64,000 nucleotides of DNA. Origin: Nostoc sp. FACHB-892 (GTDB taxonomy: Bacteria > Cyanobacteriota > Cyanobacteriia > Cyanobacteriales > Nostocaceae). The notes beneath the pieces were generated by a model. It was given only the letters and a program-made list of their open reading frames with translations. It made no database searches and had not been told where the DNA came from. Positions 18,136 through 25,500 of this stretch are shown one piece after another (within the stretch, counting starts at the first letter, position 1; every line of letters begins with the position of its first letter). The stretch spans positions 1 through 64,000 of the forward strand of contig NZ_JACJTR010000034.1 of NCBI RefSeq assembly GCF_014698795.1, read 5' to 3'. The position numbers were made by a program, and so were the translations under genes.

Positions 18136-18555
18136 ATGCAAAATATGCTAAAACGCGCATTCCTACCTGGCTTGATGGCTGCTACTTTAGCTGGTACTAG
18201 CTTAATCCCGGTTCAACCTGCTTCTGCCGATGACCGAGTTCTTAATAATGCAGCCATTGGAGCCGGGGCAGGTGTATTAAGTGGGGTTTTAACAAATTGT
18301 GGTTCGGTATTAGACAATGCTTTTAAAGGTGCTGCTGCTGGTGCTGCTGTTAATGCTGCCAATGGTGCAAGACGCACCGCAGCCAGAAGAAGAAAAGTAC
18401 GTTTACCTGTTCAAGATATCGCTGTAGGTGCTGGTGCTGGTGTATTGGCAGGTGCAATTTCTGGTGGTTGTAGAACTACGTGGAAAAATGGTGTCAATGG
18501 TGCTGCTGCTGGTGCTGCGGTTAATTTATTAGATAGCAGACGCAGAAAAAGATAA
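18136..18555 (+). CDS. Secreted glycine-zipper protein with internal duplication
   Basis: A 139-residue small exported protein. A Sec signal peptide ends near residue 31 (PVQPASA|DD). The mature part is two copies of one unit. Unit 1 has NNAAIGAGAGVLSGVL, then NAFKGAAAGAAVNAANG and a basic tail. Unit 2 (from about residue 90) has QDIAVGAGAGVLAGAI, then NGVNGAAAGAAVNLLD and RRRKR. Each unit has one Cys. GxxxG/AxxxG spacing marks glycine-zipper helices that pack in membranes or form oligomers. A role in the outer membrane or cell envelope is inference. A weak hairpin follows the gene. Confidence 0.75.
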   Translation: MQNMLKRAFLPGLMAATLAGTSLIPVQPASADDRVLNNAAIGAGAGVLSGVLTNCGSVLDNAFKGAAAGAAVNAANGARRTAARRRKVRLPVQDIAVGAGAGVLAGAISGGCRTTWKNGVNGAAAGAAVNLLDSRRRKR

Positions 18556-18590
18556 TCTGTCATTGATCTGACTTTTCACGGGAAGTCCTC

Positions 18591-18612
18591 AAGCCTCGAA
18601 AAAGCGTGGCTT
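18591..18612 (+). terminator. Weak terminator-like hairpin after the glycine-zipper gene
   Basis: AAGCC at 18591-18595 pairs with GGCTT at 18608-18612 and is followed by TT. The stem is only five base pairs with a 12-base loop, so it is a weak candidate for intrinsic termination 36 bases past the stop codon. Confidence 0.3.
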
Positions 18613-18620
18613 TTAGAAAT

Positions 18621-18649
18621 TGGATAATTTATTTTTTGGAGTTCCCTAA
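18621..18649. repeat. Dispersed repeat R1, copy 1
   Basis: A 29-base sequence starting 'tggataatttattttttgg' and ending 'agttccctaa' is found here and again, identical, at 21363-21391. The last 18 bases recur at 52069-52086. The conserved end suggests the boundary of a small mobile or formerly mobile element. The type is unknown. Confidence 0.6.
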
Positions 18650-18669
18650 GAAAAAGTTAGGAGCGCCCG

Positions 18670-19079
18670 ATGAAAATTAATCCTTATCTCATGTTCAACG
18701 GCAACTGTGAAACAGCATTCAAGTTTTATGAGCAATGTCTGGGCGGCAAAATTGTCATGATGCTCACTCACTCTGATGCACCTTCAGCAGAAATATGTGC
18801 CTGCTGGATGGCATGACAAAATCATGCACATCTGCCTCACTTTTGGTGATCGCCTCTTAATAGGGTCTGATAGCCCTGGGGTATTTTGAAACACTCCAGG
18901 GCTTCTACGTGGAAATCAGCGTTGACGAACCAGCAAAGGCAGAACGTGTGTTTCATGCCCTGGCAGAAAACGGAAAAGTGAAGATGCCGCTCGAATCAAC
19001 TTTCTGGTCTGTCCGCTTTGGTATGTTGGTCGATCAATTCGGTATTCCGTGGATGGTCAACTGCGAACAGACGGCTTGA
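18670..19079 (+). pseudogene. Broken VOC-superfamily (YjdN/PhnB-like) protein gene
   Basis: The start ATG at 18670 reads MKINPYLMFNGNCETAFKFY and on to APSAE, then runs into TGA. Shifting frame after AE continues VPAGWHDKIMHICLTFGDRL to a TGA near 18887. A third segment in another frame gives GFYVEISVDEPAKAERVFHA, then FWSVRFGMLVDQFGIPW and a proper stop at 19077-19079. Together they make a near full-length YjdN-type glyoxalase-fold protein, so the gene is recognisable but has at least one frameshift and a lost central piece. The close match of every segment to one family makes this decay recent. Confidence 0.8.
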
Positions 19080-19131
19080 TCTGTCATTACCGGAGGTGTT
19101 TAGTGCGTAGGTTCTAGTATTATTTTGAGTA

Positions 19132-20262
19132 ATACCAATTTAATATGAAGCTACATATAATGGATGGAAGCAAACTTAATAAATTTGAATACCCATGAGC
19201 CGTCCTTTTGAGATTGAAATCGCAGAGAGCGAAGAAGAACTAAAAAAACGTCTGCAAACAGCCAACTTGGGAAACCAGAAAGAAAAACTTATTATGTTGT
19301 GGTGGATCAAAAGCGGACAAGTAAAGGAACAGCAAGAAATCGGAAAACGCTTGGCACGAGATACTTCAACAGTCACGAGATGGTTGCAGAAGTACAGAAC
19401 TGATGGGCTGTCAGGCTTATTAGAAATCAAGAAAGCACCAGGGGCAAAGCGGAAGATCGATGATGCTGCGATCGCAGCACTCCAGGAGGAGTTAAAAACA
19501 GGGAAAGGGGTTGCCAGCTATGGTGCAATAGTTGAATGGTTGAAACAAGAACATGGACAAGATATTGAATATGCAACGGTTTATGCGTTGGTTCGATATC
19601 GATTAGGGGCAAAATTAAAAGTACCACGTCCTCAAAGCTATAAGCAGGATGAAAAGTTGGTATCTGAGTTTAAAAAAAACTCGGCATTATTCTCAACTGT
19701 CTAGAAGAAAATCTAGCACCCGGCAAGTGTGTTCGCTACCTGTGTCAGGATGAAACAAGGGTTGGACTAAAAACTCTCACAGGCAAAGTAATTACAGCTT
19801 CAGGTGTTAAACCCACGGTTGAGGTGAAATGGCCGAGGGACAATTTTTGGATTTATGGTGCAATTGAACCATTAACTGGAGACCACAACATTACGAGTAT
19901 CCGAAATTGAATGGCGAGTGTTTTCAACAGTTTTTGGACTGGCTATCTCAACAATTAGGTGGGGATTACGCGATTTTACAGGTTGACCAAGCACCTGCTC
20001 ATACAAGTTCAGCGATTTGTTGGCCAGAAAATATTATTCCTCTGTTTCAACCACCTTCAGCCCCAGAACTCAATCCGATTGAAAGACTTTGGCATCTCCT
20101 CAAAAAACCACTCAAAAATCAACTTTTCTCTTCTTTACAAGCTTTACGTGATCGCATCCAAGAAATATTCGACCAACTTACATTTGAGGAGGTAATTTCT
20201 GTCTCTTCTTATAACTTTATCCTGGAAGCTCTATTCTATGCAGCTTCATATTAAATTGGTAT
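19132..20262. mobile_element. IS630-family insertion sequence, about 1.13 kb
   Basis: Perfect 21-base terminal inverted repeats bound the element. The left end at 19132-19152 begins ATACCAATTTAATATGAAGC, and the right end at 20242-20262 is its exact reverse complement. The TA within each outer end fits the TA target preference of IS630/Tc1-type elements. The interior carries the transposase in pieces (19195-19704 and 19907-20254). The intact ends mean a transposase supplied elsewhere could still move it. Confidence 0.9.
19195..20254 (+). pseudogene. IS630-family transposase, frameshifted
   Basis: Three frames join to one transposase. The first (19195-19704) has the helix-turn-helix part EIGKRLARDTSTVTRWLQKY. 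At an A8 run near 19672 the frame must move -1, after which the text GIILNCLEENLAPGKC and YLCQDETRVGL (first Asp of the DDE triad) continues. Near 19891 one base is missing (expected HNIYEYPKLNGE), and the last frame (to 20254) gives LQVDQAPAH (second Asp) and ELNPIERLWHLL (Glu). The A8 site could be programmed slippage, which some IS630 members use. The second break is not explained that way, so the copy is probably inactive. Confidence 0.85.
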
Positions 20263-20304
20263 AAGACACTAATTGTGTTTTAACTTAAAAAACAAAGGAC
20301 TATC

Positions 20305-21024
20305 ATGCTCTGTCAAAAAGTCACATGGTTCATTCCCGTAGCCTTAACTTTGTTTAGTTTTGGAGCGAATGTACAAGAAGTAACCGCACAGAGTACGGAA
20401 AATATTTATAACTTTAGTATTACTTACGACGCACTAGCTATCTTTGGTCCAGTTTTTAATGAGGAAAAAAACATTCTAGATGTAGCCGTTTTAGGTGAAA
20501 GTATTGGTGATGCCCCTTTCGGATTAACTAACTTTGACAGCAGAACTTATGGGCGTTTTGAGGAACGCGGAACCCAAATATTCAGCACATTTGATGCAGA
20601 TCCATCTGTATTTGGCGTAGAAGGCAACCTTCGTGGCGATCGCTATTTTGGTGGTTCTAATGAGTTATTTGGAAGAGCAAGCGATAGCGCTGTTATCGAT
20701 CTGGTTCAACAAACTATTGTCGGTGGTGGCATCATAAATGTTACTGATGGAACTGGTATATTCGAGAATGCTACAGGCTTAATAACTTTTACCCAAGAAG
20801 ACAGGCTGACTCCAGGTTCAACTGATGGACCCTTAACCTCTAGGGGTATAGCTGTACTAAATTTCTCTATACGGACTCCTCAAAGAGTTCCAGAACCAGC
20901 AGCTACAACGATGTTACTTGGCTTGGGTTTTACTGGAGCAGCTTTGTTGCTACATCAATATCGTCATCGGGTTAATAATTTTGAAAGTGAGTTCGACGGG
21001 TTGAAAAAAGTGCAAAAAAGCTGA
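20305..21024 (+). CDS. PEP-CTERM exported protein
   Basis: A 239-residue protein with a signal peptide (LCQKVTWFIPVALTLFSFGA, cleavage near AQS) and a C-terminal sorting tail RVPEPAATTMLLGLGFTGAA followed by a hydrophobic stretch and HQYRHR. The middle is low in Cys and rich in Gly, Asp, Thr and Asn, as usual for cyanobacterial PEP-CTERM surface proteins of unknown role. The tail should be processed by an exosortase encoded elsewhere. About 25 residues past the basic end (NNFESEFDGLKKVQKS) are longer than normal and may be a read-through extension. AAAGGA precedes the ATG. It starts 42 bases after the IS630 end. Confidence 0.8.
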   Translation: MLCQKVTWFIPVALTLFSFGANVQEVTAQSTENIYNFSITYDALAIFGPVFNEEKNILDVAVLGESIGDAPFGLTNFDSRTYGRFEERGTQIFSTFDADPSVFGVEGNLRGDRYFGGSNELFGRASDSAVIDLVQQTIVGGGIINVTDGTGIFENATGLITFTQEDRLTPGSTDGPLTSRGIAVLNFSIRTPQRVPEPAATTMLLGLGFTGAALLLHQYRHRVNNFESEFDGLKKVQKS

Positions 21025-21156
21025 GGCTAAGTAATTAACGAATAAAAACTCGTCCGTGCCGAGATCGCATCTTCTCACGCAAACACTTTGGATATCTGCG
21101 GTTTGAGCCAACCTGAATGGCTTCCCAAACAGCATGAACATACCGTACCACCTTCG

Positions 21157-21231
21157 ATGAGGATAAACCTCCGCCCTGCTACCTTGGCTGATTTGGATCT
21201 GCTGCAACTTTTTAGAATCGCCAAGATTTAA
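21157..21231 (+). pseudogene. Possible N-terminal fragment of a GNAT acetyltransferase
   Basis: ATG at 21157 reads MRINLRPATLADLDLLQLFR and then IAKI before a stop. The LRPAT-x-x-D-x-x-x-L pattern is the usual first strand and helix of GNAT N-acetyltransferases. Only 24 codons remain and the acetyl-CoA site is absent, so this would be a truncated remnant. The match is short and could be chance. Confidence 0.35.
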
Positions 21232-21257
21232 GCCTTACCTATTCCCTTTAAGAGATT

Positions 21258-21366
21258 TCCAAATAAAAAAATATACCATCCCTGCGGGAGCTTGCTTCCC
21301 CAAAGGGGTACGCTATAGAGGCAGGGAGCAAGGGGAGGGAAAGTCGTAGTGAAGTCCAGAAATGGA
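21258..21366. repeat. Dispersed repeat R2, copy 1
   Basis: The sequence runs from 'ttccaaataaaaaaatata' through 'ccatccctgcggga', 'ccccaaaggggtacgc' and 'gcagggagca' to 'agtccagaaatgg'. The same order of blocks occurs at about 58387-58510, with small insertions. The inner 'tccctgcggga' is palindromic. Here R2 runs directly into R1 (21363-21391), giving a composite of about 135 bases. It probably belongs to the short interspersed repeats common in filamentous cyanobacteria. Confidence 0.6.
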
Positions 21367-21391
21367 TAATTTATTTTTTGGAGTTCCCTAA
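21363..21391. repeat. Dispersed repeat R1, copy 2
   Basis: Identical over 29 bases to 18621-18649, ending in 'ggagttccctaa'. It abuts the R2 repeat, whose last bases 'agtccagaaatgg' overlap its start. The same pairing of 'agaaat(t)gg' with R1 is seen in copy 1, which suggests that R1 is the conserved terminus of a larger element. Confidence 0.6.
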
Positions 21392-21530
21392 ACCAACTAA
21401 CCCGAATTGAGGTGTTGTAATTGCGTGACCACACTTAAATAATTTTATTTACTAGTGCTTTTTTACTCAAGTTAATAGATAATAAGAGTAAGTATTAGCA
21501 AAATAGAGAACTCATATTTAAGGAGCTTTA

Positions 21531-22085
21531 ATGACTAGACGTATTACCAGTGCTGTTAACTCACTAGTGACAAACTTCTCACGACGAAATGCACTTTTGT
21601 GGCTTGGAGGTAGCGGAGTAACTACCGCCTTGATGGTGGGAACACAAAAGGAAGTGAGCGCTAAAGACAACAAAGAGTTGAAATTGGTGAACCCACCAAC
21701 GTTATATGATGCAACCCAAAATGGCTATAGTCATATAGCTGTTGCACCATCAAGGGCGAGAACCGTCTATATTTCTGGTCAATTTGGGTCGGATTTACAA
21801 GGGAATCTTGTCTCCGATGACTTTGAACAGCAATTAATACAAGCTTTTAAAAACCTCCGTTTCGCCTTAGCAGCCGTTGGTGCACAACCACAAGATGTAG
21901 CAAAAACTACTATTCTTATAGTGGATTACAACCAAAATAAATTGCTCCCGTTAGGACGTGAAATTAGAAATTTTTGGGGATATAAACCACCAGCAAACAC
22001 TCTTATTCCCGTTCCAAGGCTTGCACTTGACGGTATGTTATTTGAAATTGATGCTTATGCAGTAATTCCAGAAAAACGTGATTGA
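21531..22085 (+). CDS. Exported RidA/YjgF-family protein with twin-arginine signal
   Basis: A 184-residue protein. The N-terminus has SRRNALLWLGGSG followed by a hydrophobic stretch, a Tat-type signal. The mature part is a RidA/YjgF domain with SRARTVYISGQFGSDLQG, FKNLRFALAAVGAQPQDV and PVPRLALDGMLFEIDAYAV. RidA proteins hydrolyse reactive enamine/imine intermediates in the cytosol, and the Arg in PVPRLAL may or may not correspond to the catalytic Arg of the true RidA subgroup. Export to the periplasm or thylakoid lumen is unusual, so it may belong to a Rid subgroup with another substrate. A good AAGGAG site precedes the ATG. Confidence 0.8.
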   Translation: MTRRITSAVNSLVTNFSRRNALLWLGGSGVTTALMVGTQKEVSAKDNKELKLVNPPTLYDATQNGYSHIAVAPSRARTVYISGQFGSDLQGNLVSDDFEQQLIQAFKNLRFALAAVGAQPQDVAKTTILIVDYNQNKLLPLGREIRNFWGYKPPANTLIPVPRLALDGMLFEIDAYAVIPEKRD

Positions 22086-22598
22086 GGGCTGGTTCAAACA
22101 TAACCCTCCCCAATGACAGCCGACAAAGTAACAAATTCCTGCTGCCCATCAATAATAAAATAGTCTCTCCAATTTAAGCAGCTAATTGCCTCTAGTTAGA
22201 CTACGAAACTTAACTAAAAATCCCAGCAGGTATTAGTAGTTCACTCTGATGAACTTGGCTCTTTAAAGGTTAAAGTGGAAAAAGGAAAGCGATTCAAAAC
22301 CTTTCCCTTTTCCTAATCCTTAGCGCATTTTTGTTACTAGCTTACGCTTTGCAGCTTCTTACTGAGTACCTCAAAGCTTTTGTATGGGGTATTCTATATC
22401 TGCATTTGATGACTTAAAAGTTTGTCCCCACTACTGGACTTTAGAAACAAAGTCTGGATAAATTTGGTTGTCACCGAGTTTTATCAAGAACCTGGGAATT
22501 CTAAATTTAAAGTTAGCTCATAATATTTAGTGATTAACATTAAATTGCCGTTGCTAATTTGGGAATAATAAGTTTAGAAATAACTCGGATTTAGCAGT
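22086..22598. other. Intergenic region upstream of the first HstK-type kinase
   Basis: A 513-base gap with no convincing gene. The minus strand has a short open stretch near 22090-22190 that reads WRDYFIIDGQQEFVTLSAVI, which looks protein-like but has no start and no family match that I know, so it may be another decayed fragment. The last 150 bases are AT-rich and should hold the promoter of the kinase gene. Confidence 0.35.
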
Positions 22599-25500
22599 AT
22601 GTTCAGCACTCATATTAGTATTTATGGATATCAGATCATCGAAGAAATCTATAATGGTTCGAGAACTATAGTTTATCGAGGGTATCGAGAAACTGACTTA
22701 TTACCTGTAGTGATCAAACTGCTGAAAAATCCATATCCCTCCTTCAATGAACTGGTGCAGTTTCGTAATCAGTACACGATTGCCAAAAATCTAAACTCAT
22801 TGCCGATCATCCAAACCTATAGCCTGGAGGCATATCAAAATAGCTATGCGTTGGTGATGGAAGATTTTGGCGGCATTTCTCTCAAAGATTATTTTGCTTG
22901 TAACGATACACGAGATATCAGGTTTTTACAAGAGTTTTTACAAATAGCGATCGCGTTGTGTAATACCTTAGAGATACTCTATAGTCAGCACATCATTCAT
23001 AAAGACATCAAACCGAGCAATATTTTAATTAATCCTAAAACAAAACAAGTTAAATTAATTGACTTTAGTATTGCATCGCTATTACCAAGGGAAACGCAAA
23101 CGCTAATCAGTTTCAATGTTTTAGAAGGGACATTAGCTTATATTTCCCCAGAACAAACAGGGAGAATGAATCGGGGGATTGACTACCGGACTGATTTCTA
23201 TTCAGTTGGGGTAACTTTCTACGAGTTACTCACAGGAGAATTACCTTTTCAATCAAATGACCCAATGGAATTGGTGCATTGTCATATTGCTAAAGCAGCT
23301 CCTTTAGTACATGAAATTAACCCACAAATCCCGTCTACGATTTCGGAGATAGTCAGCAAATTGATGGCAAAAAATGCTGAAGATCGCTATCAGAGTGTAT
23401 TAGGGTTAAAGCATGATTTAGAAGTTTGTTATGCTCAACTGAAGGCAACAGCCAAAATTGAAAATTTTCCAATTGCACAAAGGGATGTGTGCGACAGATT
23501 TATTATCCCTGATAAACTTTATGGACGAGAAGCAGAAGTAAAAACCCTACTACAAGCATTTGAAAAAGTTAGCTTGGGTGCAGTTGAAATAACCCTGGTA
23601 GCTGGTTTTTCGGGTATCGGTAAAACTGCTGTTGTTAACGAAATCCATAAACCTATTGTTCGTCAACGCGGTTATTTTATCAAAGGCAAATTTGACCAAT
23701 TTAATCGGAATATTCCTTTTTCTGCATTTGTCCAGGCTTTCCGTAATTTCATGGAGCAATTACTAGCAGAAAGTGATGTACAAATACAAAAATGGAAAAA
23801 TAAAATTCTTCATGCATTAGGTGAAGATGGACAAGTAATTATTGAAGTCATTCCCGAATTAGAAAGAATTATTGGCAAACAGCTACCTGCACCAGAATTA
23901 TCAGGTAGCGCAGCACAAAATCGATTTAATTTATTATTTCATAAATTTCTTCAAGTATTTACAACTAAAGACCATCCCTTAGTAATATTCTTAGATGACT
24001 TGCAGTGGGTAGATTCGGCTTCATTGAAGCTCATGCAATTATTAATGAATGAAACTAACCAGGGATATTTATTATTAATTGGTGCGTATCGGGACAATGA
24101 GGTATTTCCAGCACATCCGTTGATGGTGATGTTGGATGAAATTCGCAAAATAGGTGTAACGGTGAATAGCCTTACCCTGAAACCGCTCAACCAATTACAA
24201 TTGAATCAACTTGTAGCTGATACGTTAAATTGTACAGAAAATGTGGCTTTATCTCTTTCACAATTGATTTATCGTAAAGCTCAAGGGAATCCATTTTTTG
24301 CAACTCAGCTTCTCAAAGCATTACATCAAGATAAACTAATTCAATTCAATTTTTTAGAGGGATGCTGGCAATGTGACATTTCCCAAATAAATCAGCAAAC
24401 TCTAGCAGACGATGTTGTTGAGTTTATGCTTTTCCAATTACGAAGATTACCAGAATCAACTCAACAACAATTGAAGCTAGCTGCTTGTATTGGGAATCAG
24501 TTCGATTTAAAAACATTAGCGATTGTTTCCAAACAATCGGAGTTAGAAACCGCAGATTGTTTGTGGAAGGCTTTGCAAGAAGGGTTGATTTTGCCACAAA
24601 GTGAGGTTTATAAGTTTTTTGTTGGTTCAGAAAATCAAACAGCTACTCAAGAACATTCTGAGATGGTTGTATATAAATTTTTACACGATCGCGTCCAGCA
24701 AGCTGCCTATTCACTTATTCCAGAAGCACAAAAACAGTCAACACATCTGCAAATTGGTCGATTGTTGTTCCAGAATACACCTCCAGACCAACAAGAGTCA
24801 GGAATTTTTGCGATCGTTAACCAATTTAACTACGGACTGAGTTTATTAGAGGAACCTGCCGAACGAGAACATCTATCCCGATTAAATCTGATAGCTGGTT
24901 GTAAAGCCAAGAACTCGACTGCTTATGCAACAGCAGTGGAGTATTTAAAAGTTGCGATGCTTCTATTACCGATAAATGCTTGGCAAAACAGCTACGAGTT
25001 GACCCTTGCTGTTTACGAATCTGCGGCTGAAGCAGAATATCTCAATACAAACTTTGAGTCATCAAAATCATTAGTAGAGATTATTCTCAAAAACGCTAAA
25101 TCTCCATTGGAAAAAGTTCGTACCTATGAAATTCAAATCCAATCTTATACGGCGCAAAATAAATTTATTGAAGCAATAGCCACGGGTAGAGAAGCACTTC
25201 AATTACTAGATTTGACCTTACCTGAAGACGGTAACACTCAAATGATTTTTGATGAACATGACCAGTTGCAACAAATATTGGTTCATCAGTCAATTCCAGC
25301 ATTGGCAGATTTGCCAGAAATAACTGATCCCCAAAAATTAGTTGCACTCCGCATTTTATCGGGTTTGTTTGCCCCGGTTTATATAGCTAAACCGATGTTA
25401 TTGCCGCTCAAGATTTTTACAATGATCAGAATTTGTATCCAGTATGGCAACTCACCACAGGCGGCTGTTGCTTACAGTCTCTATGGATTATTTTTGTGCA

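Larger units (their letters stand above)
21025..21530. other. Gene-poor stretch with gene fragment and dispersed repeats
   Basis: This 506-base gap holds no intact gene. It has a 24-codon GNAT-like fragment at 21157-21231, then a composite dispersed repeat at about 21258-21391 (R2 joined to R1). The remaining 140 bases before the RidA-like gene are AT-rich and probably carry its promoter. Confidence 0.5.
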
